DNA of 64,000 nucleotides from Rhabditoides inermis. Lineage: Eukaryota > Nematoda > Chromadorea > Rhabditida > Rhabditidae. Below, in pieces: positions 25,877 to 36,702 of the stretch. The number at the start of each line of letters is the position of its first letter. Position 1 is the stretch's first letter. Position numbers and translations under genes: made by a program. Under the pieces are notes generated by a model. It was not told the origin of the DNA and ran no database searches. It was given only the letters and a program-made list of their open reading frames with translations. Where the stretch lies: assembly GCA_963966185.1 (NCBI GenBank), contig CAWZYM010000016.1, positions 321,001 through 385,000 on the forward strand, in the 5' to 3' direction.

Positions 25877-28800
25877 GGAAATGAGTGTCACACATGCTAC
25901 GATCCCATTAATCCCATCCCATATCCACCATATTGACCCTCAGACTCTTGAAGATCACAGACATCTTCGCCGATCTTCTGTTTTTGAAAACACCACTCCG
26001 TAGTGCGAGACACAATAAACCTCGAGTGAGAGATGAGAGAGCCAGCACAATGACTTGCCCTTTCAGCTTCGGACGCCGAGGAGTGGATTCCGCATTGCTT
26101 CGTCAAGAACAAATCACATGATGTGAGTGATCGGTCAGCTTCGACTTTTCATTCTGTGCTCTTCACACCTGAGGGGTCATGAAAGAGGTCACGAGTCCCT
26201 TCCTGGTCTACTCTCCCTCACGAGACAGGGAGACGCGGGAGTCAGTTGGTGCACTCTCCGGGGCAACTGTTCCGTGCACACACTCTGACACATGATGATG
26301 ACACCATGGGGTCACTCCGGGCCAAGTACAGAGAGTACTTGGTGATACGTTTGAAGGGGATTTCAAGGGATATATGTTTCATAAAGTCGATTTAGCAAAA
26401 TGCGTCTCGTAGGAATACAACTCTTTTCTTTAAAAGATTATAGCATATGATGGACACCTAATGAAAAGATACGAGATACGTTTGTTAAATCAGTCTTCAG
26501 GATCTGGAATACATTTCTGATGATTTCAGTTCATTGGGTGCACCAGCATGAGCGAGGCGTTCCATCGTCTCGATCTGGCGCGAGCAGTCAGCGATGTGCG
26601 GCGGTTCAACTACATCTGTAAGGTGGGTGTTCTGTATGTGTGGTACTGCTTATTCGGTCGAGTGTTTTCTACTTTCACTCAGTCACTCATTCGATTAGTG
26701 AATCTCTCTGTCGTTTCGCAGGAGAGAGGCCTCTCTCTATCAATAAACAAACAAACACACTCTCCTTCTCGCAGCAGGCACACACAACACCCAGACACCA
26801 CAACAAAACACTACAAAATGTCGAGTGAAGCGATGCGTATCTGTGAGAGAGAGAGAAAACTAGTTTCTGCGTGGTGCCACACGCGCGCATGACCCCGCTA
26901 TCGAATGCAACGAATGAGCCTGGTTAGCTCAGTCGGTAGAGCACCAGACTCTTAATCTGGTTGTCGCGGGTTCGAGCCCCGCATCGGGCTGTATGTTTTG
27001 CGAAATTCCATTTAACGGAAACACATTTCCCAACTATTATTTCACACTTCCCATAATTCAAAAATGTTTTAAAACAGTTTATAACATTTTAGGTGGTGCA
27101 GATCCTTGTTCACGAGAAGCTGCGCAACCTGTCGGCGACTGCGCGGAAATCGCTGCTCTCGATTCTCACTGCCATCGTGGTGCGTGCGAGTGAGGAGGAC
27201 CTGCATAGGAACACCGCGCGCGAGCTCGTCACCCAGTTCGGCGGTAGGTTTCCCAATACGTTTCAGCCTAATACGTTTCACATGATACGTTTCATTGCTA
27301 CTTCTAACAACCATACACGTTTTCCACTACCGCAGAGTACTCAAAAGTCTCTTGACTCGGGGGCTACCTGTACCTTTACCTTGAACACGCCACGTTTTAG
27401 CGGGTCTGGACCACATGCTGGTGTGCGGCTCGCCGCAGCTGACGCAGAGACACGCGAGCACGGCCGAGGGACTGCTGGACATTATCGGGCAGAAGGTGAG
27501 GCGAGTGGAACAGCCTCTGGAACATCCAGCGAAAAACGGAACAGTGATGTGCTATTGCCTGCTTGCGCCGAGTGCATGCAGCGCGAATTCGCACAGGTTT
27601 ATAATTCTGTGCTCGCAATAAATTGCGCGAGATAGGGTAGATCGGAGAAAGACGGAGAGTCAGCTCTCGGCAATAGCGCGCAAAACAAAGAGAGGCAGAC
27701 GGTTATGGCACCGTGTTTCGAACTGCAAGTGAGGTAGATCGAAAACTATCGCTCTGGCGCAGGCTATACCGCGGCTCTTTCTCTGATCTACCCTATATGG
27801 AGACAATGGAACTATAATTATCTAGTCTAGTGGTTTGAAAAATGTTTTCAAAGATTGGTTCATCGGGTGGATTATGTGTGGAGTGTAATCCTACGCTTTG
27901 GTGAAACACAACCTCACCCACTCCCCCTCACAGAGCCCGCGCACGCTGGAAGACGCCGACGAGGACACGACCACGTTCCTCGACCTGCCCAAGGAGGTAG
28001 GCTTGTGTTCGCTGGCCACCCACCTATTCACCTCTACACAATCAGAATATCTCGAATCGAGTAGCACATAGGTAATCACGCAAATTACGGTAAAATACAG
28101 TAATACAACGCCTACAACACGAGTTTCGGTTGTCCCGTGGACGTGCTATTGGCAATGCTTGTGCCCGAACAATCCACCTCTACAGGTGCTCTCAATGATC
28201 ATGCGCCGTCTGCCCGACGACCGCTCACTGCTCGAGACCGCCAAGGCGCACGAGACACTCCAGGTGACGGCAGTCTTCTTTCCCCTTCCCCCATTGAACA
28301 TTGCGTGATTAATCCATTTTAACCCCGAGTTTGTCTCTTCAATGCTGGATGTGTACTGGTTCATCGACATTTCCGTAAAGTTCAACTTCAATTTTTGCAT
28401 TTCCAGTCGCTGATCGATGGGGAGGGTCGGCTGTGGGCAAGTCTGTGCCGGTTCCACTTCACTCCCTATCAGGTAGAGAAGGAGAGAGTGAGAGAGAAGA
28501 AGAGAGAGAGAGAGAGCGAGAGAGAGATGTAGGCTAGAGAGAGAAAGAGAGAGAGAGAGAGATAGTCTCCGTTGCAGATCCAGCAGCGCTACTCCGAAGG
28601 CAAGCCGTGGCGCCAGATCTTCTTCGAGCTCAAGCGATACCACGGCGTCAAAGAAGTCAGTTTTCAGTTATATAATAATAACAACATGTTGATTGATATA
28701 ACATATTGAAAACTATGCAATACTTTTTCTAAAACACACATTTAGGTGTACGCGGACGTGATCGCGATCTGCTGTCAGTGCAAGGCTCTGTTCTGGCAGC

Positions 28801-28886
28801 ACATCGGGCACCCGTGTGTGGGAGAGTGCGCGCCCTCCGTTCGAGTCACTCCACAACAGTTCGTCGACATGCTGCTACTACTATGA
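24444..28886 (+). CDS. FBXO25/FBXO32: F-box protein FBXO25/FBXO32 (MAFbx/atrogin-1) orthologue, complete
   Basis: Eleven exons splice in phase to 347 codons: 24444-24542, 25426-25549, 26067-26122, 26530-26622, 27093-27243, 27401-27495, 27934-27996, 28186-28263, 28407-28472, 28578-28655, 28746-28886. The family is about 355 residues. The start MPFIGRDWRAPGETWV closely matches the vertebrate FBXO25/32 N-terminus. EAFHRLDLARAVSD and RRFNYI mark the next conserved block. The F-box runs from about residue 220 (FLDLPKEVLSMIMRRLPDDRSL) through LWASLCRFHF. The Cys/His-containing end (CCQCKALFW, HPCVGEC, QQFVDM) is the family C-terminus. It is the substrate receptor of an SCF ubiquitin ligase; in vertebrates FBXO32 drives muscle protein loss and is repressed by growth signalling. 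It shares a divergent promoter with mTOR. Confidence 0.95.
26918..26990 (+). tRNA. tRNA-Lys (anticodon CUU)
   Basis: 73 nt including the discriminator base. The 7-bp acceptor stem closes with wobbles, the D arm is AGCTCAGTCGGTAGAGC, and the anticodon stem CCAGA/TCTGG encloses loop CTCTTAA. The T arm is GCGGG/TTCGAGC/CCCGC. Intronless, and located in the sense orientation inside FBXO25/32 intron 4. Confidence 0.96.
27596..27770 (+). repeat. Copy 1 of a ~165-bp dispersed repeat
   Basis: Runs from about ttctgtgctcgcaataa to ctggcgcaggctatac and contains gacggagagtcag and ggttatggcaccgt. Other near-full copies are at 44367-44520 (+) and 49555-49722 (-). Partial copies are at about 40613-40672, 40970-41036 and 63755-63865. 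Short GTATAG/CTATAC ends suggest a MITE. Confidence 0.75.
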
Positions 28887-29750
28887 GTGCACTGTTCCCA
28901 ATGGTCCTTTCACCATGTTATGAAACCCTGTGGTACGTTAGCTACTCATGAGTGTGTTAGTTGTCCGCTGTCAATGCTGTGAAACCCCGTTTGTTACTCA
29001 CGATTGTACATACTCCCAACTGTTTACTCCTGACCATATTATGAAACGCTGTGGTACATTGACTACCGTTGCTACTCTTGATTGTACATACTCTCTCCCG
29101 TTCACTGACCCGCGATTTCACCTACATCGACGTTCTTGTGTTCTCTCACTCTTTCACCGTATGCTAGACCCAGAGACCACACGGGTGACTTTCCCTTCAT
29201 GTACCCTTCTTCCTCCTCCTCCTCCTCCTCCTTCTCCACCTCCTCCTTCTCCACCCCACTACTCCCTGTGCATCCCGTCTGCTCTATGCAAGGCGTTGTT
29301 ACTCCACACACCACTTAGCCGCCGCCCCCTCTTTGACATGCCATTCTCTTAGAATGTCACTAGATTTCACGTGATTCGAAAAGAAAGAAGAAGAATGAAT
29401 ACACATACTTATGCTGCCGTGGGGGAAGTGAATTTTTGATCGTGTGGTGAAACGGGTTTGATACAAAGGTGGGCGAATTGGAATGGCAGCGGGGACAAAT
29501 GATATAGCGGGGCAGCGAGAGAAAGGGGGGGAGAAAGCGGCATATGGGATCTGGCAGAGAATGAAAGGCGACACCCTATGCGACTCGCGCACGCAAATTC
29601 GGAATGTCATCGCGTGTCAGCCATGAATACGGGAGAAGGGGACTAGTGTTTGTAACAGAATGTGAGTAAGAGGAAATCACTGATGTGAAATAAATCAACG
29701 GAGTGAGTGCAAGAGCGATGGAGAAACGAATACATGGAGAGAGAAAGAGG

Positions 29751-29787
<37 letters not shown>

Positions 29788-29788
29788 G

Positions 29789-29820
<32 letters not shown>

Positions 29821-29837
29821 AAGAGAGAAAGAGAGAA

Positions 29838-29892
<55 letters not shown>

Positions 29893-30276
29893 ATGTACAA
29901 CAATCAATACGCGGTGAATAGAAAGCGAAAACACACACCGAACCACTGCTCTGCATTTCAGTGCGATCGTTTTTTTTTAAATGTTTTTTGTTGTGTTTCT
30001 TTTCTATACTGTTCAGGATGCTACTCTCTGAAGATGCTCAAAAGCCCGCCGAAGCGAGTGTAATAGACATCCCCGTGTGCACACAGTTTCTCACGCGTCT
30101 CAACACTATGCGCGGGTGACTTCTTCAATAGTTATAGTTATTATAAAAGGCTGAAACAGCAGCCATCGCACATCCACTATTGTGACAACAAGTTGAACAC
30201 TTCATGTGTGGGACTTGGAAACGTTGTGAGTCAGGAGAGAGCCGATTATGGTGTAGAGAGCGACATCGAGACGTTC
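28887..30276. other. Intergenic, with a degenerate tandem repeat and a large GA microsatellite
   Basis: 28911-29100 holds about three imperfect 60-75 bp units around tgaaaccctgtggtac and gattgtacatactc, in the FBXO 3' flank. 29212-29255 is a CCT-rich run. 29748-29883 is a long (GA)n tract with AAAG interruptions. I see no gene. Confidence 0.6.
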
Positions 30277-33200
30277 ATGGAACACAAGAAACACAAAGCA
30301 CACCTCCCTGTCCTCAAGCGTCGATTATCTGTTTTGACTGAATTCAGTGCGTCCATGATGTGCGACATGAAGCTGGTGGCGGTGGGCAGTGAATCGAGCG
30401 GAGACACGCAACGACAAGAGGTACCTCCTTCAAAGCAAATCAAATGAAACATGCCGGAAACGTATTCATGTACGTGCTGCACGCATGAGAGAGGGTCTGG
30501 CCCATATAGTTCGGCTTCATCCATAGTCCTTCAACGTTTCCGTTCAGTTCCCCGCTCACATGGTTGTGTTGGCTGCGGCGTCGCCGCACTTTGAGAACAT
30601 GTTCAACTCGTCGTTCCGAGAGGCCACCGACGGACACGTGGAGCTGGTGGGCTCATCACTCATCTCACACTAGTAGCCAGCAGTATCTATCAAATCATAA
30701 TCGAAATCGAATGTTTGTCCAGAATCGCTTATTCATATGCGTATCCGTATTGCACGCATAAGAGATGTTTCGAAAAATTATACAAAGATAGCCATCAATA
30801 TATCTTTGTAAAAATGTTTTTCCCAACACTACATGCGTGATATTGGTGTGATCAGTATCAGTGTAGAGAGAAACATAGACAAACCAAATCCAACAATACG
30901 AATATTGCGAAAACGAAAACAATACGAATACTAATAAATACGAATATTGATTGCAGAAGATGGACGGTGACGTGGTGGAAATGCTGGTCGCCTATATGTA
31001 CACGTGTCAGATCGACATCAGTGAGTGCCGTCGCTGTGAGAGATATCCGCGAACGTACCTATGTCCTATGCCTACATCTCTCCTATTCTCTATTCCTATT
31101 CGCCTATATTATATCTCTACTAGAAATGCCGAAGACCGGCAGCCTCATAATAATGCATCAGCAATCAGCAAGTCAGAGTTGTTTGAGATGAGTCGAACGC
31201 GGCGCGCATTCTGCCCGAGGCTGCGTACCTGCAGCTCACCACGCTCAAGGAGCGGTGCGCCAGGTGGGCAGCCGTCTCTCGCCGACATCTCCAATGCGCT
31301 CCAATGCGTCCAGGTTCCTGCTGGCGAACGTGGTGGCGTCGAACAGCCTGGAGATGTGGCTGTTCTCGCGGGTGTACACCTGCGCCAGCAGCTGGAGGCG
31401 CGCGCGTGGCAGCTACTCTGCGACAACTTCGAGTCAGTAAGGGTACAGCAGTGTGTCAGTTCCATCAAAGCCGCAACCAAACAATGATTGTGTGTGTGTG
31501 TGTTTTTGTGTGTCATGTCGTTCTGACCAGTGATTCATGACGAATCAACGCTTACAGCCACCTGATCGCATCGCCCGAGTTTCTCGCACTCGACGAGAGA
31601 GACCTCATGACAATGATCGCAGGCGACTGAGAAACAGCGAATGACAATGGGGCATTCTCCTCCCCCCTTCGTTATGTACAAAATCCAACATCTCACAAAA
31701 AAACACCGGAAGCGCCCTAGTTGGGTCCCGGAAGTGGACGTTGCGCATGAAGGTATCATGTTTTTCGATTCATAATCGAGACCCTCACGTGAAAGAGTAA
31801 AGTTCTTGTGAAGAGAGGGAGGCTCATATTCTTTTCGCAGGGAACGAGTTGAAGTGCGCCGAGTCGAGTGTGTTTGCGGGCGTCTGTGCGTGGGTGCGCG
31901 TGCACCCCACGAGGACAGCTGCATTGACGAGGTGAACGAACCAGTTACCAAAATCTAACGAAAGCAGGGTTGTTGTGTGGTTGTGTAGTCACAATCCCGT
32001 TCACTCTTGGTAAGCCTTCTAGCCACCGCCACGCGTGGATATTAGACCCGCAACGCGGCCTGCGCACCCTCTCTTGTCTAGCACTCTCTTCGCGTCGAAA
32101 GAAACGTGAGAAACGCGAGAGTCACTTTCCGGTTACGACTTGAGTAGGTAACATTGCGAGAAGTCGGCTCTGTAAATGGCGAGAAACTCACGCAGTTATA
32201 GTTAGATCACGTCATCGATGTGGCCGGTGGCAATCGCTTCTCATCCCTTTTCATCAATCTGAGCACATATCACACATAAAGCTATTAATCTCATTGAACT
32301 TTACATACTATCCAGGCTATTCCGGTGCGTGCGTCTGCGCAACCTGGAGAAGTCGTATCTGGTGAACACGGTGGGCAAGGAGCCGCTCGTTCTCGGCAAT
32401 GCACACTGCTTCCACACATACCTCGACGCACTTCAGGTATGTGGAAATGGGCTCAAGATTGACCAGATTGAGAGATTGACCAAGATTGACCCACTCTACT
32501 GGTTGTGGAACAAGTGCTCGTTTGCCGGAAACGTTAATATCATATTATTCATATTACAATGCTGATTAGTATACATTTATTTCAATATTGTCATTGTTTA
32601 GACCATCGTGCTGTCGGTCAAGACGTCCAAATGTGATCGTAGCCAAAACTGCAACGGCACGGAAGCTGCGTGGACAATGAAGGAGACAACTATGAACTGG
32701 TATAAAGTCCGCTCCATTTCTCTAGCAGCACAGTTTGTGCAGTGCAAAGACAGCCATGGCGCGCGAATGGTGCGGTGATATTCCATTTTGGAGAAATGGG
32801 AACTTTGACAACAGTCAACAGAATCGTTATTTTTAACTAACGACCAACGACTATTCGCTTCACATTATCTTATAATAACAATTTGAGGGACAAGTGCTCA
32901 GCGGTGTTGTTCAAGAATGTCATCTATTGTGGCGGCAACAGCATTGCCCGAGAAGAACGAGGTACCACTTTCAAGCAATATTCATAATCACCAGGACATA
33001 TGTCATATGTTCGAGGCACGTGGCAGCGTGTGGAAATAGACACTCGAATCGACTCCAAACCCGGTGATTCGTGGATGCTCTTCGCAGTCAACAACGCTCT
33101 CTATGCTGTACACGTCTCGAACACAAAGCAAGTTTACGCTACGCTTTCTGAAAACAATCATATCTGTTCACAGGTACACTGTTGCTAAATACAACGAGGA

Positions 33201-34865
33201 GTTGCGATCTTTCGCCAAAATCAAAGGTCATCGCAAGTGCGTGACTGGCATTTCAGCAACTTTTCCGTTTACCAGTATTTAGGCACTCTTCGTTGGTCTC
33301 CGCGGCCGGTCACAACAACCGCGTCTATCTGCTCTCGGAAAACGCGTTGGAAATATTCAATCCGGAGGGTCGTCTCCGAATTCACGCGATGCAACCATCA
33401 CGATTGTTCCAGACGCCACGTTCTCGGCACTGCCCACCGACTCCGGCCCCTCTTCCGCCTGCCTCTGCTCGTACGACGGAAAGCTGATTTCCATCGCAGA
33501 CAGCGACGACACGTCCGCTTCAGTGGTATCAGTGCTTGCTGCACTAGTTTAGAGCACACCGATTTCCAGGTGCGTTGGTTCAACGCGGACAAGTGGGATG
33601 TGCTGCACTCATGCACTGAGGTTGACTTCATTTTTACTTTTTCTATTCGTTCGCAAACATATTATTAGAGGGAGTGTACACTCTGAATTTCGAAGTTGAG
33701 TTAGCACCGGTATGTGAAAATATGATGAAAACGATGAAGTTTTGCCAGTATAACTATTTGTTGAAAATGCCAGCAAGCAATGTTTGACATAACTTTTCAC
33801 AGACTTAAAGGTATCTCCGACACACAGTTGTGTCGGCAAAAGAGCATCATTTTCATCATATTTTCACATCCTAGTGTTAACTCAACTTCGAAATTCAGAC
33901 TGTACACTTCCTTTAAGAAGTTTGAATGGCCGAGCGCAGTGGCCGTCTCCGGCAGTCGTCTCGTTGTGGCGGCAGCGAATGGGAAAGTTCTGGTAAGTAT
34001 GTAGTACACCGATAAACCGCGTTTCGATGTCCGTTTAGATGATGAGCCAAGCGGGCGTGTGGCAGCCGCTGCCGGCGCTGGTTCGACCGCGCCCCCACTG
34101 TGCTCTCGTGTACAATGACAGCGTAAGAGAGATAGAGATAGAGAGAGAGAGAGAGAGTGAGAGAGAGAGAATTGAGAGTTTTCACGTATTCTCTTCAGAT
34201 CGTATTCGCGATTGGCGGACTAGGCGCGAGCTCATCGATGGAACTGCTGGCGCTTCGGTAGAGGGAGCTCGCCTGTGTACCGGTTGACGACCCTTCAGCC
34301 CGTAACAAACATTTCTGTATTTTCATAAACGATTTGTTTCTTGTCTAAACGATTTGTTTCTTGCCAAAATGAAACCTCAACGTTGTGTCCGAATTGCCGT
34401 GCCTTGCCTCTGCACGTAAAGCGTATAGATGACCAAGGTCGCGCCGTCTGAGACAAGTTCGAACCCAACAGACAAGGTGCTCAGCCACAACTACTGCGCA
34501 CGTCCTGGTCGTCGACGCGACACCCCAGCAGGTCCGCCGAATAGCTCGCCAGCGCCAATCAGCGACCGCTCGTCGACATGCTCGATCTCTTCGTACGACG
34601 ACCGACGCTCACTCGTGTTGACACCGTGTGGACGAGTCCGCTGATCGCCGTTGACGAGTATGATGGTTCTTTCCCGGTCGCTTTTTAGATCACTCCGTGA
34701 TGTGGATATGTCACTTGTTCTGCTTTCAGGCACTCTCAGAACGAAAGGAACGAGCCGCAGGTGTCTACGCTGCAGTCCGACAACACCGAAAGGGTCGAGA
34801 ATGTGGACACGTCACCAGCTGAGTCGCCTCCGGACTCGTTCGACGGATCGGAGTACGACGACTGA
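30277..34865 (+). CDS. BTB-BACK-Kelch protein 1 (KLHL-type), complete
   Basis: Twenty exons give 612 codons, close to the usual KLHL length: 30277-30420, 30548-30646, 30957-31020, 31188-31263, 31314-31436, 31558-31622, 31841-31931, 32316-32436, 32602-32699, 32888-32961, 33016-33127, 33174-33236, 33283-33368, 33413-33525, 33570-33620, 33918-33992, 34039-34122, 34199-34257, 34553-34657, 34730-34865. The BTB core has FPAHMVVLAAASPHFENMF. The BACK domain has FLLANVVASNSLEMW, LIASPEFLALDE and VFAGVCAWV. Kelch blades carry AVLFKNVIYCGG and IVFAIGGLG, and an acidic tail ends SEYDD. Two introns use GC donors (after 31622 and 33127). Exon 5 reads a shifted frame for about 17 codons. KLHL proteins are usually Cullin-3 adaptors; the substrate is unknown. 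The terminal exons are the least certain. Paralogue at 56916-60926. Confidence 0.8.
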
Positions 34866-35680
34866 ATGCTCACCGACTCTGGTTGGATGAACGACGTCGT
34901 CGCTTTTTGTGTTCCGTCCTCTCCTATGCTGGAATGGATCCCAGACGAAGTGGAGGAGCAGCCGCGCTCCAACAACATGGAGAACCAGCTGACATGGTCA
35001 CAGGACTCGGCTGTGCTTGAGGAGTCGGAAGACGAGAACGTTCCGGAGAAGGACAAGGAGCCTGCTCTACGCCGGAGATGAGGGGTCACGGTTATTGCTG
35101 CGAGGAGGAGGACGTGTTCACATTTGCGACGCCATCTCTCCCCCCTCGCACACGAGGATAAGGAGAGGACGTCGCTGCGCCATCTTCTGATGAGAGCGAC
35201 GACGACGAGTACGAGCAGGCTGCAGAAGCCCCTTGGACGGAGGACGGCATGGTCGAGGTACTTGCTCACGACCCCGTCTTGTCATCGCCGCCCCGATCCA
35301 CCACTTTTCATCTCTTGTCTTAGAATATAACTGTTACGATCCTCGTCAGTTGAAGCAGATATGACCGTAATCATCGTTCGGTGTTCCAGTGAGTATCATC
35401 GCGGAGAAGCCGGAGAAGAAAATGGCAGATTTGGCAGAGTGACGTCATGTCAACAACATCATACGATCTCGGTTCGTATGAGGCAGATTCGCATGTGATC
35501 GGTCTGTTTTCAGACGCTGAAAACGAACTACACGGTTCGATTTCTGATGAAGTTGCGATGAAACACGAAAGATGTGAACGAGTATCTTCCAGATCTGATA
35601 GATGCGACGAGGATTGTGGCTACGATGCAGAACAAGTTTATGCACACCCTCGCGTGCAGTGGGACGACAGCCTCCGTCTT

Positions 35681-35749
<69 letters not shown>

Positions 35750-35863
35750 TTTATTATAATAATATTTATAGAAATATAGTCTCTTCATCGACCTCCGTGA
35801 TCTCCACAAGATTACGAACCCGCTGCACACGGATGGAGAAGAGGCTAATGATAATGAAATGAT
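34866..35863 (+). other. Coding-like but unresolved sequence after the Kelch gene
   Basis: An ATG abuts the Kelch TGA in the same frame and opens 71 acidic codons to a stop at 35081. Further coding-like pieces follow: an acidic piece with SSDESDDDEYEQAAEAPW (ends near 35250), IIAEKPEKKMADLAE (about 35396-35441), VNEYLPDLIDATRIVATMQ (about 35574-35630), then FIDLRDLHKITNPLH to a TGA at 35861-35863 with AATAAA close after. Frames between the pieces do not join simply; one in-frame TAA and one TGA intervene. It could be a second gene with unrecognised introns, or a decaying one. I do not recognise the protein. Confidence 0.35.
35683..35751 (+). repeat. (AAT)n microsatellite
   Basis: About 22 uninterrupted AAT/ATA units, inside the unresolved coding-like stretch after the Kelch gene. 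Confidence 0.95.
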
Positions 35864-36084
35864 ATGAGTATGATAATAAATAGCTTTTCGAAAATTTTTT
35901 TCGCGTGATTTAGTCGATACACTGTGGGAATCACACAGAAATCACTCACGCACGAAGTGCAAGTAATATTATTGCAGTAACTATTGCAAGTAAGGCCATC
36001 AAACGTTTATTCATATACAACCTTCGTCTTTCACACATGCATTTCACAGCAAACTTTTTAAGTCTAACATCTATTCTTTCGTCT

Positions 36085-36650
36085 CTATGTTTTTAGGCGG
36101 AACATGTCGATTCGCGAGTACTTTGTGAAAGACTTGCACAACATATTGTCCACGTATTTGGCAATCTCACCAAAGTTGGGCACAGTGTTTCGCTGAAACG
36201 CGTGGATTGTCGATGGAACACAATTCACCCACGTACCGGATAGACAAAACTCTTGCGGTAGTTGAAGACGTTGTACGTTTGCAAAATGGGCACGCCCGCT
36301 TGTTCTTCGAAGTTGTGTGGCGCAGAGCGCGGAGCCAACACACCAACCACATCAACCATATGCTGGCGCAGCAACAAATCGATCTATTACGCATCAATCA
36401 GGTTCTGTCACATCACACTTCACTCACGTTGTTGGTCAATAGTGACTTCAGGTCGAACCAGAGCGAATTTGTAGGATGACTGAACCAAATATCCCTCACC
36501 ACATGCTTAGTATAGGGTGTAATAATCTTGTCTACATTTGCTTCTTTGTGTAGATAATGAACGAGAATCTGTAAAAAGTAGGATAGTTGGTTGTTGAACA
36601 GTTGCTCAAACCTTTTTGACACTTTTCGACGGAAACATGCTCGTTGCTTC
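36085..36650 (-). CDS. Unidentified spliced gene, 3' part (three exons)
   Basis: Exons 36428-36650, 36237-36383 and 36085-36192 join in phase to 158 codons plus a stop, across two introns of exactly 44 nt. They include KRFEQLFNNQLSYFLQ, SAPHNFEEQAGVPILQ, TYNVFNYRKSFVYP and NFGEIAKYVDNMLCKSF. An AATAAA lies on the same strand at 36006-36011. The 5' side has a good acceptor (tttcag) but then meets a retrotransposon, so upstream exons are missing or lie beyond it. I do not recognise the product. The exact 44-nt introns and matched phases make chance unlikely. Confidence 0.55.
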
Positions 36651-36702
36651 CTGAAATAAAATATTGATACATGGGTTTGAGTTTTTTTTAAAAGAAACAC
36701 AA

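Noticed and set aside
29703..30063. Long open frames reading RERERE or SLSLSL, here and at 3199-3721, 11892-12330, 15785-16097, 61482-61838, 63143-63568
   Set aside because: They are translations of (GA)n/(CT)n microsatellites, open in all frames, without splice or start context.
33369..33412. Apparent frameshift in Kelch 1 near 33390, suggesting a pseudogene
   Set aside because: A 44-nt intron (donor gtcgtc, acceptor ttccag) at the same position and phase as an intron of Kelch 2 removes the problem.
34736..35269. 177-codon minus-strand open frame opposite the Kelch 1 3' end
   Set aside because: Shadow of acidic coding sequence on the plus strand; no splice context, domain or conservation sign.
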